Origin: Sphaerolaimus hirsutus
Lineage: Eukaryota > Nematoda > Chromadorea > Monhysterida > Sphaerolaimidae
NCBI GenBank assembly: GCA_964036195.1
Contig: OZ038459.1
Span: 1,795,206-1,859,205, forward strand
Length of the DNA stretch: 64,000 bases
Direction of reading: 5' to 3'
Below, piece by piece: positions 10,562-23,000 of this stretch. Position numbers and translations under genes: made by a program. The number at the start of each line of letters is the position of its first letter. Position 1 is the stretch's first letter. The notes under the pieces were generated by a model that was not told the origin of the DNA, did no database searches, and was given only the letters and a program-made list of their open reading frames with translations.

Positions 10562-12053
10562 TAGGGTTGGAAAAAAAACGTATTTTTTTTAACTCGATGT
10601 TTTTTAAAAAAAACAACGTTTTTTTAAACGTTGTTTAAAAAAAAAAACGTTTTTTTAAATAAAAAACGTTTTTTTTAAAAAGCTCCCAGATATGACCTTG
10701 TGTCAACATATATCGGTATATCAGACAGTGGCAATACCCTGTGATGTTATACATGACCATATAATGTATGTGGAGCCATGGGATAGCATTATAAGAGGTG
10801 ATTTGTGTCAAAAATATCCATTTTTCGTCGACATATTGTTTGTATATCGCCTTATAGTCGAATGTTCGTGACTTCAGGTAAAGTTTGGCACAGGATAGTG
10901 ATCAAACAAGGTTATAAAACGAGGTTGTTACTTTGGGAGTGAAGTTACACACTGTGGAGGTACATGGAAGCACATTACCTCAATATTATATATTACAGCA
11001 ACATATGACGGCTTATTAACCCATGGTTAGGGTTGGAAAAAAAAACGTTTTTTTTTAACTCGATGTTTTTTTTTTAAAAAAAAACGTTTTTTTTTAAAAA
11101 AAAAACGTTTTTTTTTAATAAAAAACGTTTTTTTTTTAAAAGCTCCCAGATATGACCTTGTGTCAACATATATAGGTATATCAGACAGTGGCAATACTCT
11201 GTGATGTTATATATGACCATATAATGTCTGTGGAGCCATGGGATAGCATTATAAGTGGTGATTTGTGTCAAAAATATCCATTTTTCGTCAACATATCGTT
11301 CATATATCGCCTTATAGTCAAATGTTCGTGACTTCAGGTAAAGTTTGGCACGGAATAGTGATCAAACAAGGTTATAAAACGAGGTTGTTACTTTGGGAGT
11401 GAAGTTACACACTGTGGAGGTACATGGAAGCACATTACCTCAATATTATATACTACAGCAACATATGACGGCTTATTAACCCATGGTAGCACATTACCTC
11501 AATATTATATACTACAGCAACATATGACGGCTTATTAACCCATGGTAGCACATAGAAATGGATACTTTGATACTAAAAATGCCACAAAACCAATTAAAAC
11601 AACCACCAATGTCAATTTGTGTGTGAAATTGCGCGCTTGCGCGCAAAAATTTTGCAAAATACCTAGTGCTTAGTACTAAAAATTTCGGTCGATGTTTTTT
11701 TTAAAAAAAAAACATTTCGGACGTCATGTTTTTTTTTAAAAAAAAACGTTTTTTTTTAATAAAAAACGTTTTAAAAAAAACATCGGCCAACCCTACCCAT
11801 GGTAGCATATATAAATGGATACTTTGATACAAAAATGCCACAATACCAATGAAAACAACCACCAATGTCAATTTGTGTGTGAAATTGCGCGCTTGCGCGC
11901 AAAAATTTTGCAAAATACCTAGTGCTTAGTACGAAAAATTTCGGTTGATGTTTTTTTTAAATAAAAAAAACATTTCGGACGTCATGTTTTTTTTATAAAA
12001 AAAAAGTTTTTTTTTAATAAAAAACGTTTTAAAAAAAACATCGGCCAACCCTA
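10562..12053. mobile_element. hAT-like MITE of the same family with a copy inside it, TSD TCCGGGAT
   Basis: TCCGGGAT occurs at 10554-10561 and 12054-12061. The body is about 725 bp of the same sequence as 9831-10484, interrupted by 11028-11794. Confidence 0.92.
11028..11794. mobile_element. Innermost copy of the same hAT-like family, TSD CCCATGGT
   Basis: Ends TAGGGTTGGAAAA and GGCCAACCCTA, with CCCATGGT at 11020-11027 and 11795-11802. The target lies within the centre of the host copy. An internal stretch of about 50 bp containing ACATTACCTCAATATTATA is duplicated near 11434-11540. Confidence 0.92.
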
Positions 12054-12256
12054 TCCGGGATAGATAGATAGATAGCTGAGCGGTCTCTCGGATAGCTGGC
12101 GGATTTGGGGGGGGGGGGGGTAACCCCCCCCCCTACTTAACCCCTGTATCTCGTCAAAGCAGTATGTACATAAATAAAAGCAAAAACAGTTGGGGACACC
12201 CCCGACCCGCTTATCAAAGCGCCAAAAAAACCCGTTTGTGTCCGAACGCGGCTGAG

Positions 12257-12400
12257 CCAAGACGACCACTAGATTGTCGATGCGACAGTCTGTCAAGGCG
12301 GCGGCGCGGCCGCATCTATCCGCACGCCGCAAACACCTCGTCTCGGACTCGCCTTCGCGTAGGGCCAATGATGTCGGACGCATGCGATCTAGCTGCAGCT
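12257..12400 (+). CDS. Possible GC-rich exon, unrecognised
   Basis: This is the only GC-rich island between the OATP gene and 37 kb. An open frame after CCAAG encodes TTRLSMRQSVKAAARPHLSA and continues RRKHLVSDSPSRRAND to a stop after a polyG tract. Base composition matches the confirmed exons. No flanking exon was found, and the minus strand also offers an open frame (CRIDNLVVVLAQPRSDTNG with a GT after it), so neither the strand nor its status as a gene is certain. Confidence 0.25.
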
Positions 12401-12404
12401 GGGG

Positions 12405-12535
12405 GGGTGGGTAGGGGTGGGAAGAGCGCCAGGGTTTTGGCGCCGGGCCATGGCGCTTTTTGGCGCCAAACAGGGCGCCAAGCGCCTATGGCGCCAGGGC
12501 GTTTTAGCTTTTCCATCGCTAGTTTTAGGTCTCGA
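12405..12535. mobile_element. TGGCGCC-type MITE remnant
   Basis: Dense GGCGCCAGGG / TGGCGCC units followed by TTTTCCATCGCTAG, the right end of the TAGTGATGGAAAA family (intact at 45718-46004). The left end is degenerate. Confidence 0.55.
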
Positions 12536-12680
12536 GCAAGACAAAATGTAGAAATGTCCGGTCTGGAGTCTGGACGTCTCGTCTCGGTGTTTTGAAGAAA
12601 AAACCCACAGGTCGTTGAAAAAACAACGTTTTTTTCCATCCATAGTCTCGAGTATAGTCTCAATGTTTAGCTCAATAAAG

Positions 12681-12886
12681 TATAGCCTGCGCACACTAGT
12701 TTTCACACGAAATTTCGAAAATTCACAAATCAGCTTAGAACGCATTTGAGTTTTCTACAATGAGGTGGCCGTCAACTACAGTTGACGGAGATTAAAAATG
12801 ACTCATTGTGGAAAACTCAAACACGTTTAAAGCCCATTTATGATTTTTCGAAATTTCGTGTGAAAACTAGTGTGCGCAGGGCCAAT
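12681..12886. mobile_element. Palindromic MITE, GCGCACACTAGTTTTCACACG ends
   Basis: The left end CTGCGCACACTAGTTTTCAC and its complement at the right pair over about 60 bp including GAAATTTCGAAAA. A short loop near 12770 contains CAACTACAGTTG. The ACACTAGT core resembles the GGGCCCACACACTAG family. Confidence 0.75.
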
Positions 12887-13420
12887 AAAATGTCAATCTT
12901 CCTGAGTTCAGTCACGGTCTTCACGACACTGAAATAGTTCCGGTTTCGGTCTGGAAAAGTTGGTATCGTTTGAACTCCTAGTCTGAAGCTGAATTAATGC
13001 GTGATGATAACCGTCACTTGAGTAGATATTTACTCTGTGCACATGAAGATATTTACTTACGAAAGAAAAACAATAATGTATAAAATATTGATTAACAGCA
13101 ATATAAAATCTGATATTCTATGCACTATTGTGCATTCTAAAACATTAAGTCTAAAATCACAATTCTTACTTAAAAAATACATACGCATTCTTCAATACCA
13201 TCCCGTAACACTGAATATTTTGCTAAAATAGTGAAGCGTCCCCCCAGCTTCCATGAATCCTCTATTTTCATTTCTACACTAGTTGCAAATGCATTTATAC
13301 GCACTGCAATTATATGGGCAATTTATTATATCTCAAGTGCGCACGTTGTGTTTGCGCATGAACAACTTAGTGCCATATAAGCCGTGATATCCGGGGGTCA
13401 CATGATGATAGTGTCACGGA
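12887..13420. other. No recognisable gene
   Basis: AT-rich unique-looking sequence; no splice-compatible coding run or intact repeat end was seen. Confidence 0.5.
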
Positions 13421-13605
13421 TAGGGTGGCAGACGATACGGCCTTGTGGTAAACCGTACGGTAAATTTTCGATAGTGCGGTAAACGGTACGGTAAATCTTC
13501 AATTTTGCGGTAAACGGTACGGTACGGCAAATCTGAAAAGTGAGATACGCAGTACGGTACGGTAAATTTTCAAAAAAATGCGGTAAGGTAAATTCTTCCA
13601 CCCTA
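13421..13605. mobile_element. hAT-like MITE with CGGTAAA units, TSD GTCACGGA/GTCACGCA
   Basis: Ends TAGGGTGGCAGACG and CTTCCACCCTA; the 8-bp flanks differ at one base. The interior is GGTAAACGGTACGGTAAAT units. Confidence 0.85.
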
Positions 13606-14134
13606 GTCACGCAATCCAGCAGAATACTTCTATTCAGTGGTTCTGTATGGGCGGTTGGGGGTGTAGGATATTTTTGTATGGTAAAGAATTCTCGGCTAAA
13701 TGATGCTAAATGATCAGTGCCTTTTTTGCCAGTGTTGTGTACGCACTTTTCTAATTGTACAGATCTCTTTTGCACATTCAAAATATTCGATATTGTGCAG
13801 CGGCCGGCAAAACAAAAAAAAACCCTCACACATTTGCAAACCAAAACAAAGCCAGGTCACATCCACGTCAACTAAAACACATAAACACAACTCAACCATC
13901 CACTAAGTACAGAAAAACGGGCTATGTATTCGTACACATGCACAGCGGGCATTCTCAGCGGATACGCGAGCTGTGAACTAAGCGAAATGGGCCGCCGCGG
14001 GCATGGAAAGTGTACCCATGGGATGATAATAAATCAAATCAGCCGACGTGCCGGCCAGCCAGGAATTTCACTGCGAGGCCAGATCACTTAGCATGCTAGT
14101 CATTTGGTATGCTGCCAAAAAGCTCACTTTGAAT

Positions 14135-14564
14135 CAGGTACGTATCCAGGATTTTTGAGCGGGGGGGGCTGCTTGTTGACGGGACCCGGCGAGCGGGGGC
14201 CCCCCCCTTAAAATTTTGCCTGCTGAGTGACGGAATAGCACCGTGGCGCTGGCGCCATTCATAGGAGCCATGCCATGGCGTCTTTGGCACTGGCGCCAAT
14301 GCCAGAAACCACTGTATATGTAAATATGTCAATACACGTACATATACGCTGACGGGCACATTTTTTACAGAAATTTTAGGGATTTGTGCCTATGGGGACC
14401 GATTCACTGAAAAGTATATGTTTGAGGGGGTGAATGCGCGCTTGCGTGCAAAATTTTTGCACAAAACATGAAAAATGTATAGAAAAAGTCGCATTTTCTG
14501 GATTTTTAGGTCTCACCCCGGGAACGGGGGGGGCCCCCCCCCCGCCCCCCTGGATACGTCCTTG
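14135..14564. mobile_element. hAT-like MITE, GTACGTATCCAGG family, TSD CTTTGAAT/CTTAGAAT
   Basis: Ends CAGGTACGTATCCAGG and CCTGGATACGTCCTTG; 8-bp flanks with one mismatch. Next to the ends are polyG/polyC tracts and a TGGCGCTGGCGCC segment, then GCGCGCTTGCG. The partner copy at 60919-61353 shares all of these. Confidence 0.82.
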
Positions 14565-15709
14565 CTTAGAATGCTGTAAGGCATCGCTTGACATGACAAC
14601 TAGCTACACGTTGGATGCCACCATTAAATCATCTCGTGCTTGCTCGTCAAATGCGACACTTAGATGGATTTCATGAGCATTAGAAGTGCATTGAATTTGT
14701 TAAATATTTTTTAAGCATTTTCTTGCCACTTGCCATGTGTTTTTTTAAACTTTTTTTACTTCTCAATTCACTTCTCATTTTACTTCTCAATTCAATTCTA
14801 GCACAGTAGCACTTGAAATGAGGCACTACAGCATACAAACTGTGCATTTCCTCGTCATACTAAGTGACTAGCATACTAAATGATGCACCTTTTCTCTATC
14901 GCTCGAGACTGCGAAGCGACGCGTCGGCGGCCAGATTTTTGTTATTGAGTGGGCTTGTAAATGAAGAGCCTTTGAGCAGCTTTTTACCTATATTGAACAA
15001 GTTTAATGTCCGTCTCTAAGTATGTGATGATTAAATAATACAACATTGGTGGGTATACTGTAGACATCAGCGGGCTCGAATGGGGGTTGGGGGTTATCCC
15101 AAACCGCCCTGCCATCAGGGGTCTCCCGGGATAGATAGATAGTTGGAAAAAATGTGGGGGGTTGCAGGGGTTCGATATGGCTTTTTAGGGTGTAGAACGA
15201 TGAAAAAGGAGAAAAATCGTGAAAGGGCCGCTCAGCTATCAAAATATCTATCCCGGAAGTAAATTTTCTGGCTACTATCCAATGAACCCCCCTTAAATCG
15301 CCCACCTATATAGCTATCTGCAGTAATTTTACCCTTATTTTCATTCAAAATGACTAATATTCATACCGTTTTATAGATTTTCACCTTCAAAATACTATTC
15401 CCTATTTTCAGACATTTTTTGCACTATACGTGCCTTTATAACCAGTTTAAGTTATTTTTACCTGTTTATAGCGCTTTTTATTCCCTTTTCTTCCTTAGAA
15501 ATGAACGCGGGTAGAAATGCTACACCACCAAATTTGCTGCAAAATTCATGGAAAAAAAACACAGAAACTCAAGTACTCAACGAGTTTCTGTATTCTAAAT
15601 GTTTTTCCATCACCGGCACACGGGCATACAGACACTCACAGAGCTACAGCGGTCACATCTAAAAGTTGACACGCGAGCAGTGAGCCAGATATTTACATGT
15701 ACCGTAAAT
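14565..15709. repeat. Diverged DNA with an old CAGGGGT-family copy
   Basis: A degenerate relative of the 16540 element covers about 15050-15500 (GATAGATAGATAGTTGG, polyG tracts, GCCCACCTATATAGC). At 14745-14830, ACTTCTCAATTCACTTCTC repeats recall the introner core. No gene seen. Confidence 0.45.
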
Positions 15710-16166
15710 CCTCGAATAAGTTCCCCTCAAATAACCCCCCCTCTGATCGATGCCGCAAATGCCGAAGCGTGTAACGATAAACTCATAAGAATGTTTTTCC
15801 TACGGTGGCGACGTATTTATGCTGAATGCATAATATGTAGCATCCACAACGCTGAATCCACGGTAGCGGCACCAGAAAGAGTGCAAAATTGCACTTGCAT
15901 CAGGCGGGAATCGAACCCGCACCTCTCATATAGAACACGAGTGCCCTAACCACTAGACTACAGAGGCGGCTGGGCTCTTCACTATTAGGGGCTGACATGC
16001 TGCGTCTGCCATACCCTTAACAGTATGCAGTTTTATGCTTATTTTATGCTTACTTTTATACTTTTATATTTTCCAGAATATTCTGACGAAAAAATAACTC
16101 TTCCTCTCGAATAAGTCCCCCGACGAAAAATGACTCCACTGGGGACTTATTCGAGGATTTACGGTA
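15710..16166. mobile_element. TA-flanked MITE, CCGTAAATCCTCGAATAAG ends
   Basis: Left TACCGTAAATCCTCG and right CGAGGATTTACGGTA form an exact inverted repeat inside a TA dinucleotide, the target typical of Tc1/mariner-type elements. The interior holds a tRNA-derived segment at 15874-15990. Confidence 0.85.
15874..16030 (-). repeat. tRNA-derived repeat (SINE-like), copy 1
   Basis: On the minus strand an A box (TAGTCTAGTGGTTAGG) and B box (GGTTCGATTCC) are spaced as in a tRNA, with an anticodon arm CTCGT-GTTCTAT-ATGAG. The seven bases before the D arm (GCCTCTG) do not pair with those after the T arm (CTGATGC), so this is not a functional tRNA. The same sequence plus flanks recurs at 51956-52046 and 52817-52890. 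Confidence 0.7.
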
Positions 16167-16539
16167 TGTACGTATTTGCGCCATGACACGGAACTCGCAG
16201 GACATTCATGGATTACGCACACCACGTGCGCCCGCACGCCCTAATGACTTTCTGAATGTTTGCATGAATAATCCACAAGCTGATGATACAATACAGCTGG
16301 GGAAAAAGTTTAGTGTGTAATGAATATCAAGCTATCTAGAAGAATAACATAAATTGTATTTTTTTTTAAAGCAAGCGTGCTGAGGGCATTTTCACTGATG
16401 GCAAAAAAATGCCACGAAAATTGAATTTGCACCAAGAAACCATTCTCTCTGGGGATAATGCTTGATAATTTGTTCACAGTTTCCAACTGTGAACAGCAAT
16501 GATATGATATATTTTTTAAAATATTTTAATGAAACAAAT

Positions 16540-17067
16540 CAGGGGTCTCGAATGGGGGGGGTTGGGGGGGGGGGTTACCCCCCCCCCAAACCGCCCAGCT
16601 ATCTATCTATCCCAGAGGCCGCTCAGCTATCTATCTATCCCGGAGGCAAAATTTTGGGCTACTACCCCCTAAACCCCCCCCCCCAAATCGCCCAGCTATC
16701 TACCTATCTGGAGCGATTTTTCAGAAACTATACCCTAATTTTCGCTCAAAATCGCTATTTTTCAAACCTATATATAGATTTTCACCTCCAAAATCACTGG
16801 TTCATGCGTCTAACTGCCTATTTTCAGCTATTTTAAGTACTATATGCTCTTGTATACCCATTTTGAGCTATTTTACACCTACTTTTAGCGATTTTTCTCC
16901 CTTTTCTTCCTTCTATGCCCCGAAAAAGCCTATATATCGAACCACCACAACCCCCCCCAAACCCCCCCCAACCCCCCCCCAGAAAATTTTTCAGCTATCT
17001 ATCCCTCCGGAGGAGCGATTTGCTATCTATCCAACCACTCGGAGAGTCAAAATTCAAGATACCCCTG
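16540..17067. mobile_element. hAT-like MITE, CAGGGGTCTC family
   Basis: Ends CAGGGGTCTCGAATGG and CAAGATACCCCTG; flanks AAACAAAT/CAACAAAT (one mismatch). It is about 95% identical by eye to 24969-25494 over its full length. Polymeric C tracts create spurious proline-rich frames. Confidence 0.9.
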
Positions 17068-17900
17068 CAACAAATGAAGTGCGCCAGCCAAGCTGCATCT
17101 AATTAATTACCTAAAAACAGAAAAGTTACTCAACAAACGCATCACTCATAAAAATCCTAATTTCTCTTCTGCTAAGAATTACTCCATTTCTCCAACACAG
17201 AAAACCATAAAGTAGGCAAATAAACTTGACAATTCAAGGCACTTTTTATACAGAAGCTCTTCAAGTTTCAGTGACACTTCAGTTTTAACTGAACGACTAT
17301 GAATTCAAACATCCTTGAAGTCAAATTCCAGTGTTGAATGTTTATGTTTCACAGACAACAGCTGGTGAAAAACACAAAGATTTGGACAGATTTGCCAATA
17401 GGTCCTGGGTTATATCAAGGCTATAGCTGAAAAATTGAAATTTTTGATAAGAAAAGATCAATTTAAAGGAATAAATCCATTTTTAATTGTATTTTTCTAT
17501 TAAAATCAGATTTTTTCAAAATCGTCCAAAATATCATAAACAATTTGAAGCTTTTACACTAAAAATGCCTCAAAACCGATTACCAAACAACCACCAATGT
17601 CAATGTGTATGTGAAATTGCGCGCTTGTGTGCAACTAGCAGGTTTCTCTCCGACCTTCGGTCGGGTTTTGTGGTTCTCTACAATTAATACCATTGGAGAA
17701 AATATGATACTTTAGTTAAGTTTGCCCACATGCTAGGCATGTGTTTTGAAATGCGGTATGTAATCTACCAACAATAACAAGACCAATACCAAAGATGCAA
17801 TGTTTTGGAATGGATTTTTGTAAACTTCTGTAAAATGGTTGGGCATGAAACTCGGTAGTAAAATGTAGACAGTTTGCGATTTGGTATGATGGTGTGCAGT
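17068..17900. other. No gene; inverted edge of the following array
   Basis: AT-rich. At 17636-17685, GCAGGTTTCTCTCCGACC and GGGTTTTGTGGTTCTCTAC are the complement of a segment repeated inside each 537-bp unit downstream (GTAGAGAACCACAAAACCC to TCCTGC), so the array probably belongs to a larger inverted-repeat element. Confidence 0.5.
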
Positions 17901-20090
17901 GTGCATTCTGTGTGGTATAGGTTTTGTGATATGATAGTGTGGTTTTTGCAAGGTGTCAAACTTTGTTGTAATCTTCAATTGGTTACATTTGTGCTTTGCT
18001 GTTCTTTTTGTGTTTGTAAATCCTTGTGGTATAAATTGTAGAGAACCACAAAACCCAACTGAAAGTTGGACAGAATCCTGCTATAGGTACCCACTACTCA
18101 GAGGCTTGCAAAAACTGACACCCCAATGGGGACCCCCCTCCAAATGGCACCCCCTGGGGAACCTCCCAAAAGTGGCACCCCCTGGGAACCGCCCAAAAAT
18201 GGGACCTCCTAGGGCCCCACAAATATGGCACCCCCTGAGGACCACCAGAAAATGGCACCCCTTAGGGACCCCCCAAAAATGGCACCCCCTTGGGACCCCA
18301 TAAAAATAGCACCCCCTGGGGACCCCCCAAACATGGCACCCCCTAGGAACCCCCACAAAAATGGCACCCCCTGGGGACCCACCCAAAGTTGGCTCCCCCT
18401 GGGGACTCTCCAAAAATGGCACCCCCCTGGGGACCCTGTGCATTCTGTGTGGTATAGGTTTTGTGATATGATAGTGTGGTTTTTGCAAGGTGTCAAACTT
18501 TGTTGTAATCTTCAATTGGTTACATTTGTGCTTTGCTGTTCTTTTTGTGTTTGTAAATCCTTGTGGTATAAATTGTAGAGAACCACAAAACCCAACTGAA
18601 GGTTGGAGAGAATCCTGCTATAGGTACCCACTACTCAGAGGCTTGCAAAAACTGACACCCCAGTGGGGACCCCCCTCCAAATGGCACCCCCTGGGGAACC
18701 TCCCAAAAGTGGCACCCCCTGGGAACCGCCCAAAAATGGGACCCCCTAGGGCCCCACAAATATGGCACCCCCTGAGGACCACCAGAAAATGGCACCCCTT
18801 AGGGACCCCCCAAAAATGGCACCCCCTTGGGACCCCATAAAAATAGCACCCCCTGGGGACCCCCCAAACATGGCACCCCCTAGGAACCCCCACAAAAATG
18901 GCACCCCCTGGGGACCCACCCAAAGTTGGCTCCCCCTGGGGACTCTCCAAAAATGGCACCCCCCTGGGGACCCTGTGCATTCTGTGTGGTATAGGTTTTG
19001 TGATATGATAGTGTGGTTTTTGCAAGGTGTCAAACTTTGTTGTAATCTTCAATTGGTTACATTTGTGCTTTGCTGTTTTTTTTGTGTTTGTAAATCCTTG
19101 TGGTATAAATTGTAGAGAACCACAAAACCCAACTGAAGGTTGGAAGGAATCCTGCTATAGGTACCCACTACTCAGAGGCTTGCAAAAACTGACCCCCCAA
19201 TGGGGACCCCCCTCCAAATGGCACCCCCTGGGGAACCTCCCAAAAGTGGCACCCCCTGGGAACCGCCCAAAAATGGGACCCCCTAGGGCCCCACAAATAT
19301 GGCACCCCCTGAGGACCACCAAAAAATGGCACCCCTTAGGGACCCCCCAAAAATGGCACCCCTTAGGGACCCCCCAAAAATAGCACCCCTGGGGACCCCC
19401 CAAACATGGCACCCCCTAGGAACCCCCACAAAAATGGCACCCCCTGGGGACCCACCCAAAGTTGGCTCCCCCTGGGGACTCTACAAAACCCAACTGAAGG
19501 TTGGAGAGAATCCTGCTTTAGGTACCCACTTCTCAGAGGCTTGCAAAAACTGACACCCCAATGGAGACCCCCCTCCAAATGGCACCCCCTGGGGAACCCC
19601 CCAAAGGTGGCACCCCCTGGGAACCGCCCAAAAATGGGACCCCCTAGGGCCCCACAAATATGGCACCCCCTGAGGACCACCAGAAAATGGCACCCCTTAG
19701 GGACCCCCCAAAAATGGCACCCCCTTGGGACCCCCCAAAAATAGCACCCCCTGGGGACCCCCCAAACATGGCACCCCCTAGGAACCCCCACAAAAATGGC
19801 ACCCCCTGGGGACCCACCCAAAGTTGGCTCCCCCTGGGGACTCTCCAAAAATGGCACCCCCCTGGGGACCCCTCTCAAAATGGCACCCCATATGGACCCC
19901 CCCCCGCAAAAAAAAATATAGCACCCCCCTGAGGACCACCAAAAAATGGCACCCCTGGGGACCACCCAAAAAATGGCATCCCATGTGGACCCCCTTTAAA
20001 TGGCACCCCCATATGTACCTCCAGAAAATGGCACCCCCTGGAGACCCCCCAAAAATGGCACCCCATGGGGACCCCCTCTAAATCCTGTAA
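17901..20090. repeat. Two-level tandem array: CCCAAAAATGGCACCCC minisatellite in 537-bp units
   Basis: GTGCATTCTGTGTGGTATAG recurs at 17901, 18438 and 18975, exactly 537 bp apart. Each unit has about 220 bp of unique sequence plus about 320 bp of roughly 30-bp minisatellite copies (TGGCACCCCCTGGGGACCCC). A fourth, shortened unit begins near 19490. Copies are nearly identical, so the expansion is recent. Long open frames here (up to 200 codons) are artefacts of the repeat. Confidence 0.93.
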
Positions 20091-23000
20091 ACACAGCCCC
20101 TAGTTTGGAAACTCCTGTAAACTCAGCCCCTAATTTGGAAAATGGTATGAATATTTCAAAAAATCACTATCATCAATCCACAAATGCATCAATTCACAAT
20201 TTTCAATTTTTTAGCCCCAGGGGTTAGACTTAAAAAGTTATGGTAATGTAGAGTAGAAATGGAGTGCACATCTCAAATCAGTGCAATAAAAAACCCACAA
20301 ATGCATCATTTCACAAATTGAAAGTTTTTGTGCCCAGGGGTTCATTATCAGGGTTTTAGTAATGTGGTGTCAAAATGGAGTGCATATTTGAAATCGCTAC
20401 AATCAGAAACCCACAAACACATCATTTTATGATTTGAAAATTTTTGGCCCTGGGGGTTCATTTTCAGGGTTATGGTAATGTAGTGTCAAAATGAAGTGCA
20501 TATTTCAAATCAAGGCAATCAAAAAGCCACAAATGCATCATTTCACAATTTCTAATTTATTAGCCCCATGGGTTCAATTTAAGGCTTACAGTAATGTAGA
20601 GTTGAAATTGAGTCATTTCAAATCAGTGCAATTAGAAACCTGCAAAATGCATCATTTCACAATAAGAAATTTTTGGGTCTAGGGGTTCAATTTCAGGGTT
20701 TTAGTAATGTAGTGTCAAAATGGAGTGCATATTTGAAATCGCTACAATCAGAAACCCACAAATGCATCATTTTATGATTTGAAAGTTTTTGGCTTAGGGG
20801 GTTTATTTTTATGGTTATGGTGATGTAGTGTGAAAATGAAGTGCATATTTCAAATGAGTGAAATCAGAAACCTGAAAATTTATGATTTCACAAATTGAAA
20901 GTTTTTGGCTCCAGAGGTTCATTTTCAGGGTTATGGTTATGTAGTTTTCAGGGTTATGTAGTGTCAAAATGGATTGCATATTTCAAATCAGTGCAATTAG
21001 AAACCCACATCAAATCATTTCACAATTTCTAATTTTTTAAGCCCTGGGCATATTTGAAATTGCTACACTCAGAAACCCACAAATCCATCATTTTATGGTT
21101 TGAAAGTTTTTGGCCCAGGGGGTTCATTTTTAGGGTTATGGTAATGTAGTGTCAAAATGAAGTGCATATTTCAAATGAGTGCTTTCAGAAACCCGAAAAT
21201 GCATCATTTCTCAAATTGAAAGTATTTGGCCCCATGGGTTCATTTTTAGGGTTATGGTAATGTAGTGTCAAAATGGAGTGCATATATCAAATTGGTGCAA
21301 TCAGAGACCCAAATTTGAAATCAGTGCAATCAGAAACCCAAAAATGAATGATTTCACAAATTGAAAGTTTTTGGCTCCAGAGCTTCATTTTCAGGGTTAT
21401 GGTTATGTAGTTTTCAGGGTTATGTAGTGTCAAAACAGAGTGCATATTTCAAATCAGTGCAATTAGAAACCCACATTGAATCATTTCACAATTTCTAATT
21501 TTTTAAGCCCTGGGCATATTTGAAATCGCTACACTCAGAAACCCACAAATCCATCATTTTATGGTTTGAAAGTTTTTGGCCCAGGGGGTTCATTTTAGGG
21601 TTATGGTAATGTAGTGTCAAAATGAAGTGCATATTTCAAATGAGTGCTATCAGAAACCCAAAAATGCATCATTTCTCAAATTGAAAGTATTTGGCCCCAT
21701 GGGTTCATTTTTAGGGTTATGGTAATGTAGTGTCAAAATGGAGTGCATATATCAAATTGGTGCAATCAGAGACCCAAATTTGAAATCAGTGCAATCAGAA
21801 ACCCAAAAATGAATGATTTCACAAATTGAAAGTTTTTGGCTCCAGAGGTTCATTTTCAGGGTTATGGTTATGTAGTTTTCAGGGTTATGTAGTGTCAAAA
21901 CAGAGTGCATATTTCAAATCAGTGCAATTAGAAACCCACATTGAATCATTTCACAATTTCTAATTTTTTAAGCCCTGGGCATATTTGAAATCGCTACACT
22001 CAGAAACCCACAAATCCATCATTTTATGGTTTGAAAGTTTTTGGCCCAGGGGGTTCATTTTAGGGTTATGGTTATGTAGTGTCAAAATGAAGTGCATATT
22101 TCAAATGAGTGCAATCAGAAACCCGAAAATGCATCATTTCTCAAATTGAAAGTATTTGGCCCCATGGGTTCATTTTTAGGGTTATGGTAATGTAGTGTCA
22201 AAATGGAGTGCATATATCAAATTGGTGCAATCAGAGACCCAAATTTGAAATCAGTGCAATCAGAAACCCAAAAATGAATGATTTCACAAATTGAAAGTTT
22301 TTGGCTCCAGAGGTTCATTTTCAGGGTTATGGTTATGTAGTTTTCAGGGTTATGTAGTGTCAAAACAGAGTGCATATTTCAAATCAGTGCAATTAGAAAC
22401 CCACATTGAATCATTTCACAATTTCTAATTTTTTAAGCCCTGGGCATATTTGAAATCGCTACACTCAGAAACCCACAAATCCATCATTTTATGGTTTGAA
22501 AGTTTTTGGCCCAGGGGGTTCATTTTAGGGTTATGGTTATGTAGTGTCAAAATGAAGTGCATATTTCAAATGAGTGCAATCAGAAACCCGAAAATGCATC
22601 ATTTCGCAAATTGAAAGTATTTAACCCCATGGGTCCATTTTGAGGGTTATGGTAATGTAGTGTCAAAATGGAGTGCATGTATCAAATCAGTGCAATCAGA
22701 AACCCAAATTTGAAATCAGTGCAATCAGAAACCCAAAAATGCATCATTTCACAAATTGAAAGTTTTTGGCCCCAGTGGTTCATTTTCAGGGTTATGGTAA
22801 TGTAGTGTCAAAATGAAGTGCATATTTCAAATGAGTGCAATCAGAAACCCAAAAATGCATCATTTCTCAAATTGAAAGTATTTGGCCCCATGGGTTCATT
22901 TTTAGGGTTATGGTAATGTAGTGTCAAAATGGAGTGCATATATCAAATTGGTGCAATCAGAGACCCAAATTTGAAATCAGTGCAATCAGAAACCCAAAAA

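Larger units (their letters stand above)
9503..12146. mobile_element. CAGGGGT-family hAT-like MITE carrying nested insertions
   Basis: The outer element runs from CAGGGGTTTTGTAG to ACTTAACCCCTG, flanked by ATCTCGTC (9495-9502 and 12148-12155, one base of slack). Its own sequence is the AGATAGATAGCTG / polyG family seen at 16540 and 24969, in opposite orientation. It is split by two TAGGGTTGGAAAA elements, 9831-10484 and 10562-12053, and the second holds a third, 11028-11794. Confidence 0.85.

Noticed and set aside
15874..15990. Possible tRNA gene on the minus strand
   Set aside because: A and B boxes and an anticodon arm are present, but the acceptor stem does not pair, and the flanks are repeated elsewhere with it, so it is a tRNA-derived repeat.
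19363..19965. 200-codon open frame on the minus strand
   Set aside because: It is a reading of the GGCACCCC minisatellite (GGCHFWGVPKG repeats); similar open frames appear in other frames of the same array, so it reflects period length and not selection.
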